The notes under the pieces: model-generated
The model's database searches: none
Told to the model about the DNA's origin: nothing
What the model saw: only the letters and a program-made list of their open reading frames with translations
Shown here: one piece after another, positions 47,435 through 58,033 of the stretch
Position numbering within the stretch: position 1 is the stretch's first letter
Layout: each line of letters opens with the position of its first letter
Made by a program: the position numbers and the translations under genes
DNA from: Syntrophomonas sp. UBA1368
GTDB taxonomy: Bacteria > Bacillota > Syntrophomonadia > Syntrophomonadales > Syntrophomonadaceae
NCBI GenBank assembly: GCA_002305965.1
Contig: DBRM01000080.1
Coordinates: 6,238 to 70,237, forward strand
Direction of reading: 5' to 3'
DNA length: 64,000 nucleotides

Positions 47435-48751
47435 TTAAAAGCTGTCATCCGGCTTTATTATCCCTTCTATTGCCCCATCCTGTATTTTTCCCGCAATTAC
47501 ATGAACCATACTGCCAATCAAATTTTCTTTCGCCGGAAACCGGATTGTCAAATAATTATCGCTTAAACCTTCATAAGTATTTTCACTCACCTGTTGCTGC
47601 ACCAGCACTTCCAACTCCTGGTTGTATACGGATTTCATAAAGCTTTCTCTTTTCGCAGCCGCCAAATTGAGCAGTATTTCACTGCGTTCGGTTTTTATCT
47701 GTTCATTGATTACAGGCTTCATTAAAGCAGCTTTGGTTCCAGGCCTTGGTGAGTACTTAAATACATGCAGCGAGAAAATCGGCAATGTCTCTAAAAGATT
47801 TTCGGTTTCTGCAAAATCTGCTTCGGTTTCTCCGGGAAAACCGACCATTACATCAGCGGCAATGGCAATGCCAGGTATTTTATCAGCAACTCTGAGGATC
47901 AAATCCCTGTAATATTTTCTGTCATACCTGCGGTTCATTAATGCCAAAATACGGTCACTGCCGCTTTGCAGCGGCACATGCAGATGCCGGCATATTTGGT
48001 GGTGTCCGGCCATGATTTCAAGCAGCAGCGGGCTGATCTCCAATGGCTCCAGGGAACTGAGACGAATGCGATAGTCTGCTTTGACCTGATTAAAGATCAA
48101 TAATAAAAGGGCAGCCAGATCCGTATCCTTTAAATCATTCCCATAAGCACCGGTATGGATACCGGTCAACACGATTTCTTTATAACCCAATTCTATTAAT
48201 TTTGTTATTTCTTCCACGACCTGCATGGGAGCTTTACTTCTGACTGGTCCGCGGGTCTGGGGAACAATACAGTAAGAGCAGAAGCTCTGACAGCCATCCT
48301 GAATCTTGATAAAAGCCCTGGTTTTTTCATGTAATTGGGTATAAAAAACCGTTTTTAATACATCAGTGCTGCTGATGGGGGGAGTATGAATAACCGGTCG
48401 AGTGAGTTTAAAATTGGTTTCCTCAATGATATCTGCCAGGCGGTCCTTATCGCGGTTGCCCACCACGATATCTACCCCGTCAATCAATGCCAGCTGATCA
48501 CTGTCGGTTTGGGCAAGACATCCCACGGCTGCCACAATAGCCTGGGGATTCCGTTTGACAGCCCGCCGGATCATGGCTCTGGATTTACGGTCACTTACAT
48601 GGGTCACCGTGCAGGTATTGATAATATAAACATCAGCCCTTTCCTCAAAAGGAACGATTTCATAACCCTTTTGTATAAAGGACTCGATCAGCTGTTCAGT
48701 TTCCACTGCGTTGACTTTGCAGCCCAACGTATGAAAAGCTGCTTTTTTCAA
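47435..48751 (-). CDS. mtaB: tRNA t6A37 methylthiotransferase MtaB
   Basis: Radical-SAM enzyme of about 438 residues that adds a methylthio group to N6-threonylcarbamoyladenosine 37 in tRNA. The N-terminal UPF0004 domain holds cysteines in TLGCKVNAVE, NTCTVTH and VGCLAQ; the radical-SAM motif is GCQSFCSYCIVPQTRGP; a TRAM domain closes the protein. TTG at 48751 lies eight bases after GAGGGG and fits the family start. It follows rsmE in the heat-shock operon, as yqeV does in B. subtilis. Confidence 0.95.
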   Translation of the reverse strand: MKKAAFHTLGCKVNAVETEQLIESFIQKGYEIVPFEERADVYIINTCTVTHVSDRKSRAMIRRAVKRNPQAIVAAVGCLAQTDSDQLALIDGVDIVVGNRDKDRLADIIEETNFKLTRPVIHTPPISSTDVLKTVFYTQLHEKTRAFIKIQDGCQSFCSYCIVPQTRGPVRSKAPMQVVEEITKLIELGYKEIVLTGIHTGAYGNDLKDTDLAALLLLIFNQVKADYRIRLSSLEPLEISPLLLEIMAGHHQICRHLHVPLQSGSDRILALMNRRYDRKYYRDLILRVADKIPGIAIAADVMVGFPGETEADFAETENLLETLPIFSLHVFKYSPRPGTKAALMKPVINEQIKTERSEILLNLAAAKRESFMKSVYNQELEVLVQQQVSENTYEGLSDNYLTIRFPAKENLIGSMVHVIAGKIQDGAIEGIIKPDDSF

Positions 48752-48779
48752 AGATAATACCCCTCTTTCCCTGCTGCGG

Positions 48780-49526
48780 TTACCCCAGATCTCCTCCCTC
48801 ATACAAGATGATACTGGCAGCCACCAGACCAGCGGTTTCAGTTCTCAGGATTCTGGGACCAAGCCCGGCTATAGATACGTTATTGTTTTGCGCTCTTTGG
48901 GTTTCTTCATGGGAAAATCCGCCTTCGGGCCCGACGATGATCGTAATACTCTGCGCAGTCAGACTGTCTTGGTACTTGGTCAGTATATCCCGTAAGCCAA
49001 TTATATTTTCGCCTTCATAGAGCATAACGGCACGTTTTTCCCGTAAAGTGTCCAATAATTGCGGCAGCTTCATGATGGGGCCGATTTCGGGAATCACATT
49101 GCGTCTGGACTGTTTGCAGGCTTCCCGGGCAATACTTTGCCAGCGTTTCCGTTTCTGTTCTGCTTTTGGTTGTTCAAGTGTTACTACGGTTCTCTCACTC
49201 GCAAAAGGAATAATGCAAGAAACTCCAATTTCAACTGCCTTTTGCACAATAAAATCCATTTTGTCGCCTTTGGCAATTCCCTGGGCCAAGATTACCCGGG
49301 CGGAAGGCTCATTGGCGCGGAATTCTCTGGTTTGTACTTCTGCCAGTACCAATCCATTTTTTTGACTGTGCATCCTGCATAAAAACTCATTTCCTGTACC
49401 GTCAAACAGTTCCAGATAATCTCCCGGTTTCAACCTCAGAACCTTAAGAATATGATGAGATTGTTCTTTATCAAGCTCGATAAGGTCGTCCTGGATGATG
49501 TCTGCTGTTACAAAAAAGCGTTGCAA
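48780..49526 (-). CDS. rsmE: 16S rRNA m3U1498 methyltransferase RsmE
   Basis: A SPOUT methyltransferase of 248 residues with N-terminal PUA-like domain (SHHILKVLRLKPGDYLELFD) and the knot motifs IIVGPEGGFSHEE and LGPRILRTETAGL. It starts with TTG after AAAGGAG. It is cotranscribed with prmA upstream and mtaB downstream. Confidence 0.96.
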   Translation of the reverse strand: MQRFFVTADIIQDDLIELDKEQSHHILKVLRLKPGDYLELFDGTGNEFLCRMHSQKNGLVLAEVQTREFRANEPSARVILAQGIAKGDKMDFIVQKAVEIGVSCIIPFASERTVVTLEQPKAEQKRKRWQSIAREACKQSRRNVIPEIGPIMKLPQLLDTLREKRAVMLYEGENIIGLRDILTKYQDSLTAQSITIIVGPEGGFSHEETQRAQNNNVSIAGLGPRILRTETAGLVAASIILYEGGDLG

Positions 49527-49570
49527 TCAGCAACACTCCTTTCGCACCACCTTAATATAAAGCCAAGCGC

Positions 49571-50494
49571 TTATGCTTTTTGCGCTGCCACGCCTACCCA
49601 ATCCACATCTGTAAGAACTTCTTCCTGAGAAAAGCCATATGCCTGCAGTTGTTTTTGAACGCCGGGGAAGCGGCTGTCGACAATACCGGAGGCAAAAAGC
49701 CAGCCGCCTTTTTCCAGTGACTGGGCTGCATGAGGAATCAATAAATTTATTACATCCGCAGTTATATTGGCTAAAATAACGTCTGCTTTATGTGTGTTAA
49801 GTTCTTCGGTGGCATCACCTGCTTTTACTTCAATGATCTCTTCCAGTCTATTGAGCATAACATTCTCTTTGGCCACTTTAACCGCTACATCGTCAATTTC
49901 AATGGCCGTTATTTTTCGGGCACCCAGTTTTGCAGCGGCAATGGAAAGGATTCCGGAACCGCATCCTGCATCGATAACTGTTTCGCCGCCCTTAATATAT
50001 TTTTCAATAAACTTCAGACAAAACCGGGTAGAAGCATGAATACCTGTGCCAAAAGCCATCCCGGGATCAATTTCAATGATCTCTTCATCCTCTTTTGCCT
50101 GGTAATTTTCCCAGGACGGTTTTATAACCAGACGATTGCCAACTTTGAAAGTGTGGTAATATTTTTTCCAGGATTCTTCCCAATCTTCATCCCGGACTTC
50201 ATCAATAAAAACCCGGCACTGGGTCTTAAAACACTGATTAACCTGTTCCAGGCTGTTGTTAAGTTCTTCCATAATCTGTCGATCTTCATGGAAATAGGCT
50301 TTTATGACGACAAAACTATGCTCCAGAAAATCAGGGGATAGAGTACTGGCATCAAAAATCTCTTTTTTTACATATTGACGGGCAGCCTGTGGATCTTCAA
50401 TAACCACCCCGCCTGAACCCAAACGATGGAAAATGCCTGCGACTGCTTCTGCGCAAGCACCTTCGGTCAAAACACTTACTTCTTTCCAATTCAT
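49571..50494 (-). CDS. prmA: Ribosomal protein L11 methyltransferase
   Basis: PrmA trimethylates ribosomal protein L11. The 307 residues include the N-terminal L11-recognition domain and the SAM site VIDAGCGSGILSIAAAKLGA with ANITADVINLLIPHA. It follows dnaJ by 15 bases, its normal place in Firmicutes heat-shock operons. Confidence 0.96.
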   Translation of the reverse strand: MNWKEVSVLTEGACAEAVAGIFHRLGSGGVVIEDPQAARQYVKKEIFDASTLSPDFLEHSFVVIKAYFHEDRQIMEELNNSLEQVNQCFKTQCRVFIDEVRDEDWEESWKKYYHTFKVGNRLVIKPSWENYQAKEDEEIIEIDPGMAFGTGIHASTRFCLKFIEKYIKGGETVIDAGCGSGILSIAAAKLGARKITAIEIDDVAVKVAKENVMLNRLEEIIEVKAGDATEELNTHKADVILANITADVINLLIPHAAQSLEKGGWLFASGIVDSRFPGVQKQLQAYGFSQEEVLTDVDWVGVAAQKA

Positions 50495-50509
50495 ATTTAA
50501 AACCTCTTT

Positions 50510-51643
50510 CTATCCCATTGCGTCCTTTAGTTTATCGAAAAGTTTTTTTTTGGATTCTTTATCATCGCTGTCTTCATAAAAAGATGTTAACAGTGCTTTT
50601 TGTTTTTTTGACAGCCGGGTAGGTATGGTCACATCGATAATAACTTTTAAATCTCCCCATCTTTGACTGTTCAAATGTGGTATCCCTTTGCCTTTAACCG
50701 TGATCACAGCTCCGGGCTGTGTTCCTTCTTCTACTTTCAAAGTGTGGGTGGCTCCTCCCAATAAAGGTATTTCAACTTCGGTCCCCAGAGCTGCCTGGAC
50801 AAAATTGATTTGAAGCCTGGTAATCAGATTGTTACCTTCCCGCTTGAATTTGGCGTGAGGTTTGACAATCACCGTAATATACAAATCCCCCGGCGGACCG
50901 CCAAAGATACCTAGTTCTCCTTCCGCCTGGATTCTTAACCTCATACCGGTATCAATGCCTGCAGGTATCCTGACATTGATTCTGCGTTTTTTTCTTATCT
51001 GCCCGCTTCCCTTACAGGAACTGCAGGGCTTTTCTATCACTTTGCCTTCCCCATGACACCGGGAACAGGGGCGCATTGTTTCAAATCGTCCAAAAGGTGT
51101 ACTCTGTACCGTTTTTGACTGTCCGCTCCCCTGGCATACAGGACAGGTCTTGATGGGAGTACCCGGTTCAGCCCCGTTGCCTGAACATCTTTCACACTTT
51201 TCCACCCTTGACAGTTCCACATCTTTTTCCATACCGAAAACGGCATCTTCGAAGTTTATCTCCAGACGCATTTCCTTATCGGCTCCTCTTTGCGGCCCTC
51301 TTCTGCGCCGTCCGCCGCCCCCTGCTCCGCCGAAAATCAAGTCAAACAGATCGGTGAAACCGCCGCCGGTAAAATCGTCAAAACCTCCGAATCCACCTGC
51401 ACCATTCCGGGTGGGGTCAAATGCATCATGACCAAACCGGTCGTAAGCTGCCCTCTTTTGTTCATCACTTAGCACTTCGTAGGCATCATTGATCTCTTTA
51501 AATTTTTCTGCCGCATTTTCATCGTCTCTGGCTACATCGGGGTGATGTTTCCTGGCCATCTGACGATAAGCTTTTTTGATTTCTTCCTGGGTGGCATTTT
51601 TTGATACCCCCAAAACTTCATAAAAATCCCTCTTTGCCGACAT
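50510..51643 (-). CDS. dnaJ: Chaperone DnaJ
   Basis: Type I DnaJ of 377 residues. The J domain ([23 protein letters not shown] in [10 protein letters not shown]) is followed by a Gly/Phe region, four CxxCxGxG zinc repeats ([32 protein letters not shown]) and the substrate-binding C-terminal domains. ATG 51643 follows AAGGTGG; three upstream codons are excluded. It works with DnaK and GrpE. Confidence 0.97.
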   Translation of the reverse strand: MSAKRDFYEVLGVSKNATQEEIKKAYRQMARKHHPDVARDDENAAEKFKEINDAYEVLSDEQKRAAYDRFGHDAFDPTRNGAGGFGGFDDFTGGGFTDLFDLIFGGAGGGGRRRRGPQRGADKEMRLEINFEDAVFGMEKDVELSRVEKCERCSGNGAEPGTPIKTCPVCQGSGQSKTVQSTPFGRFETMRPCSRCHGEGKVIEKPCSSCKGSGQIRKKRRINVRIPAGIDTGMRLRIQAEGELGIFGGPPGDLYITVIVKPHAKFKREGNNLITRLQINFVQAALGTEVEIPLLGGATHTLKVEEGTQPGAVITVKGKGIPHLNSQRWGDLKVIIDVTIPTRLSKKQKALLTSFYEDSDDKESKKKLFDKLKDAMG

Positions 51644-51673
51644 TATGCCCACCTTTCTTCAGATAAGGGCAAC

Positions 51674-51694
51674 CCGGAAAACTTAGTTTTCCGG
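51674..51694. other. Stem-loop in the dnaK-dnaJ spacer
   Basis: A perfect 9-bp inverted repeat CCGGAAAAC/GTTTTCCGG with a three-base loop and no T run. It may stabilise or process the mRNA and set the DnaK:DnaJ ratio; inference only. Confidence 0.5.
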
Positions 51695-51730
51695 ATTAAC
51701 TGTTAAACCAAATAATATTATTATACTATA

Positions 51731-53536
51731 CTATTTATATTCTTCATCATCAGGGGTAGAATAATCAGTATTTATATAGTCTTCTCCCTCGCCGCCCTGA
51801 GGATTGGCTTTCTCATACATCTTGGCGGAAAAAGCATAAACCGCCTGGGTCAGATTTTCGGTTTTTGCTTTGATATCTTCCATATCATTGCCGCTTAAAG
51901 CAGACTGCAGATCATCTTTGGCTTTGCTGATCGTCTCCCTGCTCTCATCATCCATTTGCTCCTCATTCTCTTTAATAAGTTTTTCCGCCTGGTAAATCAT
52001 GCTGTCAGCGTTATTGCGCGTTTCTATCTCCTTCAAACGCTTTTCATCCTCTTCTGCATATTTTTCAGCATCTTTAACCATACGGTCAATATCTTCATCG
52101 CTTAAACCGGTTGAAGAAGTAATGGTAATGGTCTGTTCTTTATTGGTTGCCATATCTTTTGCAGTTACGTGCACAATTCCGTTTACATCAATATCAAACT
52201 TGACTTCTATTTGTGGTACTCCGCGAGGTGCTGCGGGTATTCCGCCCAATTGGAATCTGCCCAGGGTAACATTGCTTTCCGCCATTTTCCTTTCGCCCTG
52301 CAGTACATGAATATCCACTGAGGTTTGATTATCAGCGGCAGTAGTAAAAACCTGACTCTTTGCAGTAGGTATGGTGGTATTTCTTTCAATGATCCTGGTA
52401 AATACGCCGCCCAATGTTTCAATCCCCAGTGATAGAGGCGTAACATCCAGTAATACTACATCCGTTACATCTCCGGCCAGAACGCCTGCCTGTATTGCAG
52501 CGCCGGCTGCAACGACTTCGTCCGGATTGATACCCTTAAAAGGTTCTTTGCCAATAAAGTTTTTGATTGCATCCTGTACAGCCGGGATCCTGGTTGAACC
52601 CCCTACCAGGATCACTTTATCAATATCAGCAGGTTTCAATCCCGAGTCTTTTAAAGCCTGTCTGGTAGGTCCCATGGTCTTTTCGACCAGATCGGCCGTC
52701 ATCTCGTTAAACTTGGCACGGGACAGCGTTTTTTCCAAATGCAGCGGACCTTCCTGGGTAGCTGTTATATAGGGAATATTAATTTCCGCAGTAATTACGC
52801 CGGATAATTCATGTTTAGCTTTTTCCGCTGCTTCTTTTAATCTATGCATGGCCATCTTGTCGTTTCGCAAGTCGATGCCTTGTTCTTTTTTAAACTCTTC
52901 GATCAGCCAATTGATGATTTTATCATCAAAGTCATCCCCGCCTAACCGGTTATTCCCGCTGGTGGATTTCACTTCAAAAACCCCATCCCCGATTTCAAGA
53001 ATGGAAACATCAAAAGTACCGCCCCCCAGGTCAAATACCAGAATTGTCTGGGTCCCTTCTTTGTCCAGACCGTATGCCAGAGCTGCAGCAGTAGGTTCAT
53101 TGATGATACGCAGAACTTCCATCCCTGCTATTTTGCCGGCATCTTTGGTAGCCTGCCGCTGAGCATCAGTGAAATAAGCCGGTACCGTTATAACTGCCTG
53201 TGTAATAGGCTGGCCCAGATATGCCTCTGCATCGTTTTTTAACTTCTGCAGTATCATCGCCGATATTTCCTGGGGTGTATATTTTTTTCCGTCAATAGAT
53301 ACGGTATAATCAGTACCCATTTTCCTTTTTATTGATACGACAGTCCGTTCAGGATTGGTGATTGCTTGCCTTTTGGCAATTCTTCCTACTAACCTTTCGT
53401 TGGTCTTTGAAAAGCCTACTACTGAAGGAGTGATTCTTTCTCCTTCAGCATTTGCTATTATTACTGCTTCATTTCCTTCCATTACTGCGATAGCTGAGTT
53501 GGTCGTTCCCAAATCGATTCCAACTACTTTCCCCAT
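51731..53536 (-). CDS. dnaK: Chaperone DnaK (Hsp70)
   Basis: The 601-residue Hsp70 has the ATPase domain ([48 protein letters not shown]), the linker [13 protein letters not shown], a substrate-binding domain and a helical lid ending in acidic residues. ATG 53536 follows GGAGGTG by six bases. It lies in the hrcA-chaperonin-grpE-dnaK-dnaJ order. Confidence 0.98.
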   Translation of the reverse strand: MGKVVGIDLGTTNSAIAVMEGNEAVIIANAEGERITPSVVGFSKTNERLVGRIAKRQAITNPERTVVSIKRKMGTDYTVSIDGKKYTPQEISAMILQKLKNDAEAYLGQPITQAVITVPAYFTDAQRQATKDAGKIAGMEVLRIINEPTAAALAYGLDKEGTQTILVFDLGGGTFDVSILEIGDGVFEVKSTSGNNRLGGDDFDDKIINWLIEEFKKEQGIDLRNDKMAMHRLKEAAEKAKHELSGVITAEINIPYITATQEGPLHLEKTLSRAKFNEMTADLVEKTMGPTRQALKDSGLKPADIDKVILVGGSTRIPAVQDAIKNFIGKEPFKGINPDEVVAAGAAIQAGVLAGDVTDVVLLDVTPLSLGIETLGGVFTRIIERNTTIPTAKSQVFTTAADNQTSVDIHVLQGERKMAESNVTLGRFQLGGIPAAPRGVPQIEVKFDIDVNGIVHVTAKDMATNKEQTITITSSTGLSDEDIDRMVKDAEKYAEEDEKRLKEIETRNNADSMIYQAEKLIKENEEQMDDESRETISKAKDDLQSALSGNDMEDIKAKTENLTQAVYAFSAKMYEKANPQGGEGEDYINTDYSTPDDEEYK

Positions 53537-53582
53537 CAATAACACCTCCAAATTATTTATCTAAAATCTATTGCCTTCCGGA

Positions 53583-54116
53583 TCAACCGCTTACTTTAAC
53601 CAGACTTGGTCTGATGACTCTTCCTTTCATGGTGTAACCGCGCTGTAATTCTTCAATCACAGTATTTTCCTCATGTCCGGTACCAGTTTCCACCGTAAGG
53701 GGTTGATGGAATTGCGGGTCAAAAGGTTTACCCAATGCGTCAATAGGTTCTACTCCTTCTGCCTTTATCATCTCGTGCAGACTATTATTGATCATTTCAA
53801 CACCTTTATACAGCGCTTCATAATTTTGATCACCGGCAGACATGTCTAAAGCTCTCTCCAGATCATCCACAGCCGATAAAATCTTCTTGATAACCGGCAG
53901 GGTAGCAAACTGTATATATTCTTCCCTTTCCCGCACTGTCCTCTTCTTCATATTCTCCACATCAGCCAGTAAGCGGAGATATAAGTCACGATTTTTTTGT
54001 GCCTCATCCTGACTCTTTGCCAATTCAGTTTCCAGGCGTTTGATTTCATCCTGCTCCGGTGATAATTCCGGCTCATCGCTGTTACTGATCACTTCGTCCA
54101 ATTCTTTTTCAGTCAC
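53583..54116 (-). CDS. grpE: Nucleotide exchange factor GrpE
   Basis: GrpE releases ADP from DnaK. The 177 residues consist of an acidic N-terminus, a long coiled coil (about 20-75) and the beta domain with VEPIDALGKPFDPQFHQP and GYTMKGRVIRPSLVKV. GTG start after AGAGGTGAAATAA. It is separated from the chaperonin gene by 11 bases. Confidence 0.97.
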   Translation of the reverse strand: MTEKELDEVISNSDEPELSPEQDEIKRLETELAKSQDEAQKNRDLYLRLLADVENMKKRTVREREEYIQFATLPVIKKILSAVDDLERALDMSAGDQNYEALYKGVEMINNSLHEMIKAEGVEPIDALGKPFDPQFHQPLTVETGTGHEENTVIEELQRGYTMKGRVIRPSLVKVSG

Positions 54117-54127
54117 TTATTTCACCT

Positions 54128-55687
54128 CTAATCCTGGGAATTTATATTCAAATCAGTATTATCTGACTGCATCTTTATGACACCATTAATTCGCAGTACC
54201 GCTGCAGCAACCTCTCCGGCTGCTTTGAAAGCATACGCTTTGACCAAAGCCGGATCCGCAACACCTGCATCCAACATATCAATAATTTTCCCGCTTTCGC
54301 AATCAAAACTAAAGCAGGATGATTGGCCTTGCTTTTGTGCTTCACATACTTCTCCCAGCTTTTCCAGGGGATTAAATCCTGCATTGGCAGCCATGCAGTA
54401 AAAGGGTTTTAACAGGGCTTCCTTTACACATAAGATCCCATAGCTTTCCATACCCGAATGTTCTCCGGCCCAGGCATCCAATTGATTCGCTGTCCAGACT
54501 TCAATTGCTCCCCCGCCAGGTACAATACCACCCTTTATGGAAGCCTGCACGGAAGCAGCTGAATCTTTAGCCATCCTCTCTCTTTCATCAACGACTTCCT
54601 CCGTTGCTGCTCCGATCAATAAGGTTACCCACTCTTTCCCTTTTCCGCACAGTATATATGTATGCTCCAGTTTTTCATCTGCTATAACCTGTTGGGCAGC
54701 GCCCAGATAATTTTTGAGGTTTTCGTTATCGCGGTTCAATACATTTCTTCTGATCCTGCGCGCACCCGTGTAACTGCATACTCTTTCGATCTCTCTCCCG
54801 GACACCCTTTGTATGGCTAAAATGCCCGCCTCAGATAGAATATGTTCACCCATATCATCGATGGCACCACTTGCTATAACTACATTAATACCCAATTCCG
54901 GTAGTTTACGCATATTCGTAATGAATCGTTCCCGGGCCTCAAGGTAGTGGCTGAATCCAGCCTCGGTTCTCAGCGCCTGTGCTTCAGTTTCATCGGGTTT
55001 CAATGCATCGTCCACGACTAATATATTAGCTTCCGTTATGGCTTTGGGCATATCTTTACTGATCGGCAGCCGATTGATCAAAATACCGGAAATTACTTTA
55101 TTCTCGGCAAGTTCTTTGGCAATGACTGCATCCGGAAATTTATAATCCTGATCACTTAAGCGGTCGAAGCCCATTTTCTTTGCGCCGGCAATCACCATCC
55201 CCGCCAGATCATCATATCCGCGTCCGGCGATGAGAGCAATATTATGAAGCATTTGATCCTCCAAAGAGGTCACCGGCAATGTTTTTGTCTCCAGGAGTGC
55301 CAAAGCTTTTTCGATTCCCAGTTTTATTCCAGTTATTATTCTGGTGACCGGCACTCCCTTTAATACCTTTTCTGCTCCTTCAGCGATCAGCGCTCCGGCA
55401 ATGATCACCGCGGTAGTGGTTCCGTCACCCACTTCAGATTGCTGCGCACGGGCAGCATTGATGATCATTTGCGCAACCGGATGGGAAACATCCATCAGCT
55501 TTAAAATTGTTACACCGTCATTGGTAACAACTACATCACCAAAATTATCAACCATCATCACGTCAAGCCCCTTCGGACCTAACGTGCCTTCAACAGAGCG
55601 GGCTATAACCCTTGCTGCTCCTGCATTATTCAATAAAGTTTCAAAGCGGTCTTCTTTGTAACTGTTTGCAGAATTATTCTCGCCCAT
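54128..55687 (-). CDS. Group III (archaeal-like, TCP-1 type) chaperonin
   Basis: This 519-residue protein matches thermosome/CCT rather than GroEL. It shows GTLGPKGLDVMMVDNFGD (34-51), NDGVTILK (56-63) with the ATPase Asp57, GDGTTTAVIIAGAL (87-100) and KGGIVPGGGAIE (385-396). The apical region 225-262 (DDALKPDETEAQALRTEAG) is the place of the built-in lid of group II chaperonins, and no groES is nearby. Archaeal-like 'group III' chaperonins are known in some Clostridia, e.g. Carboxydothermus hydrogenoformans, inside the dnaK operon. ATG follows GGCAGGAGG. It is controlled with hrcA-grpE-dnaK by the upstream CIRCE. Confidence 0.93.
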   Translation of the reverse strand: MGENNSANSYKEDRFETLLNNAGAARVIARSVEGTLGPKGLDVMMVDNFGDVVVTNDGVTILKLMDVSHPVAQMIINAARAQQSEVGDGTTTAVIIAGALIAEGAEKVLKGVPVTRIITGIKLGIEKALALLETKTLPVTSLEDQMLHNIALIAGRGYDDLAGMVIAGAKKMGFDRLSDQDYKFPDAVIAKELAENKVISGILINRLPISKDMPKAITEANILVVDDALKPDETEAQALRTEAGFSHYLEARERFITNMRKLPELGINVVIASGAIDDMGEHILSEAGILAIQRVSGREIERVCSYTGARRIRRNVLNRDNENLKNYLGAAQQVIADEKLEHTYILCGKGKEWVTLLIGAATEEVVDERERMAKDSAASVQASIKGGIVPGGGAIEVWTANQLDAWAGEHSGMESYGILCVKEALLKPFYCMAANAGFNPLEKLGEVCEAQKQGQSSCFSFDCESGKIIDMLDAGVADPALVKAYAFKAAGEVAAAVLRINGVIKMQSDNTDLNINSQD

Positions 55688-55729
55688 TTTTCCTCCTGCC
55701 CATTCATTATGTGGATTGGTTTTCTGATC

Positions 55730-56758
55730 TTATTTCTTCTTCAACTTCATTCGTTTTTCGATAGCCCTGCAAACCGCCTCCACAGTCCCGGCTGCCTTCC
55801 AATATTCCATTCTTACCGGGCCGAGAAGACCAATTGCCCCAGGTTCCCCATAAGATTTATAACCAGCATAGACCAGACTGAGATCTTTTATATCCTCGAG
55901 TTTGTTTTCATGACCGATGGTTATATCCACTTCCTCACTGAGGTTGGAGGGAATGATATCTTTAAATGCGTCACTGGCTTCAAGAAGGCGTAATATCCTG
56001 CGCAGTTTATCAAGATCCTTAAATTCCGGTTCATTTAAAATATTGAGTGTCCCGCTGACCAAAAGTTTTTCATCATTGGTGTTTTTCAGCAAATCGTCTA
56101 TTTCCTCTAAAGCCCGGTCTACGATTTTTCGTTTCAGCTTCAGGCTTTCCCTCAGATACTTTAAATCGCTGCGATTGATGCCACTGATCTTTTTGTTCTT
56201 GAAAACCTGATTGAATATCCGGCCGATGTGCTCTAAATCTTCCTCATCAACGGAAGGAGGAACATCTATTTTTCTGTGAATAATCATACCCGTATCGGTT
56301 ACCAAAAGAATTAAAGCCTTTTCTTTTTCCAGAGGAATCAATTGGATGGTTCTGAATTCTTCAAACTTAACCGATGGGACCACTACAAAGGAAGCATAGT
56401 TGGTAACCTGGGACAGAAAATAACCGATTCTGCCAATAAACTGACTTAATTCATGCTCATTGTCATCTACCAATTGATCCAACATTTCTATCTCTTCATT
56501 TGATAGTTGTTGTTTCTCCATTATATAGTCAACATAGTAGCGAAAACCTCGCTCTGATGGGATCCGCCCCGAGGATGTGTGGGGCTGTTCCAAATATCCC
56601 ATGTCTTCCAAATCAGCCATCTCATTTCTTACTGTGGCTGAACTGATATTCAGTGCATATTTTTTAACGACTGCGCGTGAGCCAACCGGCTCAGCAGTTT
56701 CCACATAATCTTTTACAATGGATTCCAGTATTTGTCGTTTTCTTTCGTCCAAAGTCAA
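55730..56758 (-). CDS. hrcA: Heat-inducible repressor HrcA
   Basis: HrcA (342 residues) binds CIRCE and represses chaperone genes. The N-terminal winged helix ([38 protein letters not shown]) and [20 protein letters not shown] are typical. TTG start after AGGTGAGATAAA. It is first in the operon, directly after its own CIRCE, so it autoregulates. Confidence 0.97.
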   Translation of the reverse strand: MTLDERKRQILESIVKDYVETAEPVGSRAVVKKYALNISSATVRNEMADLEDMGYLEQPHTSSGRIPSERGFRYYVDYIMEKQQLSNEEIEMLDQLVDDNEHELSQFIGRIGYFLSQVTNYASFVVVPSVKFEEFRTIQLIPLEKEKALILLVTDTGMIIHRKIDVPPSVDEEDLEHIGRIFNQVFKNKKISGINRSDLKYLRESLKLKRKIVDRALEEIDDLLKNTNDEKLLVSGTLNILNEPEFKDLDKLRRILRLLEASDAFKDIIPSNLSEEVDITIGHENKLEDIKDLSLVYAGYKSYGEPGAIGLLGPVRMEYWKAAGTVEAVCRAIEKRMKLKKK

Positions 56759-56775
56759 TTTATCTCACCTGTCTG

Positions 56776-56802
56776 TTAGCACTCTCGCCAGACGAGTGCT
56801 AA
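56776..56802 (-). promoter_or_regulatory. CIRCE operator
   Basis: TTAGCACTC-N9-GAGTGCTAA, a perfect match to the HrcA operator, just downstream of the promoter. No second CIRCE was seen before the chaperonin or dnaK gene. Confidence 0.98.
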
Positions 56803-56815
56803 TGTTATTTCCTAA

Positions 56816-56844
56816 AAAGTATCATCTGCAAGTATCTTTGTCAA
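56816..56844 (-). promoter_or_regulatory. Heat-shock operon promoter
   Basis: TTGACA (56839-56844), 17 bases, TACTTT (56816-56821) on the minus strand; the CIRCE begins about 14 bases past the -10 box. Confidence 0.85.
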
Positions 56845-56853
56845 GCATACAAA

Positions 56854-58017
56854 TCATGCTATAAAATGGCAAAGAACCTGGTTAGAGATGAAATATCCCT
56901 TTCTGGTCAAAGATAACTGACCATTCTTTAAAATCAGCAGTCCTTTTTTTATATTCTCTTGAATCGCCTGGTTATATTCTTCCAATATATCCGCATCGAA
57001 ACGTTTATTGATCTCTTCAATATTGATTCCCTCAACAAGACGCAGTCCTAAAACCATTGCATCAGCAAGTCTTTCTCTGGGAGACATATTCTCCAGTTCT
57101 TTTATAAGTGGCTGCTTTCCGGATTTTATCCTATTAATATATTGGAGCACATTGGGAACATTGATTAAACGCCGGGTGTTTACGAAACTTACCGCACCGG
57201 CACCAAATCCCAAATAATTTATACTTCGCCAGTAAGATAAATTGTGCCGGCATTCATAGCCAGGCACGCTGAAATTAGAAATTTCATATTGCCGGAAATT
57301 TGCCTCGGTTAATATTTCAACGGTTCTATCATACATCTCTGCCTCAGTATCTTCATCCGCCAACACAAGAAGTTTGGCCGCAGCTCTTTTCCCCATTACG
57401 GTTTCCGGATCCAGCTGCAGCAAATAGGCAGATATATGTGCCGGTTCCATCTCTATAGCCTTATGTAAATTGGTCTCCCAGCTTTTATTGGACTGGCCGG
57501 GAATCGCATAAATTAAATCCAGATTGAAGTTTTTAAATCCGTATTTATGAAAAATCTCAACCGCATCAAAAATATCTTTTGCTTTATGTATCCGGCCTAA
57601 AATCTGCAGTTCTTCATCATGAAAACTTTGAACCCCCAATGAGATCCGATTGACACCCGCTGTCAGATATTGCTCAAATTCAGGCAGATCTATGGTGGCA
57701 GGATTAGCTTCCATGGTTATTTCAACATCTGATGAAACGGTAAACGAAGCTTTGATTTGCTGTAAAATCGTATCGACCTGCCCGGCAGACAATAAACTTG
57801 GCGTACCTCCCCCCAGAAAAATGGTAGATACGAAAAGGTCATCCATCGCGCCGGCAGCCATCTTTATCTCTGCGGCAACTGCCTGGCAGTATTCGTCTAT
57901 CAGGCTTGCTTCAATATCAGGCAGGGAATAAAAATCACAGTAGTAACATTTTTTCCGGCAGAAGGGAATATGTACATAAACCCCGACAGCTTTCTTTTCC
58001 CGGTTACTTATTGCCAC
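56854..58017 (-). CDS. hemW: HemW/HemN-like radical-SAM protein
   Basis: The 387-residue protein has the radical-SAM motif YVHIPFCRKKCYYCDFYS and the family signatures TIFLGGGTPSLLSAGQ and GVQSFHDEELQILGRIH. HemW is a heme-binding chaperone-like relative of coproporphyrinogen dehydrogenase and is regularly next to lepA and hrcA. GTG start after AGAGGAAGTATCA. Function as a heme carrier rather than an oxidase is the family view, not shown here. Confidence 0.93.
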   Translation of the reverse strand: MAISNREKKAVGVYVHIPFCRKKCYYCDFYSLPDIEASLIDEYCQAVAAEIKMAAGAMDDLFVSTIFLGGGTPSLLSAGQVDTILQQIKASFTVSSDVEITMEANPATIDLPEFEQYLTAGVNRISLGVQSFHDEELQILGRIHKAKDIFDAVEIFHKYGFKNFNLDLIYAIPGQSNKSWETNLHKAIEMEPAHISAYLLQLDPETVMGKRAAAKLLVLADEDTEAEMYDRTVEILTEANFRQYEISNFSVPGYECRHNLSYWRSINYLGFGAGAVSFVNTRRLINVPNVLQYINRIKSGKQPLIKELENMSPRERLADAMVLGLRLVEGINIEEINKRFDADILEEYNQAIQENIKKGLLILKNGQLSLTRKGYFISNQVLCHFIA

Positions 58018-58033
58018 TGATACTTCCTCTTTA

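Noticed and set aside
49790..50341. 183-codon plus-strand frame opposite prmA
   Set aside because: Antisense shadow of prmA, no ribosome site.
53537..53582. Possible second CIRCE before dnaK
   Set aside because: No TTAGCACTC-N9-GAGTGCTAA-like repeat is present in the grpE-dnaK spacer.
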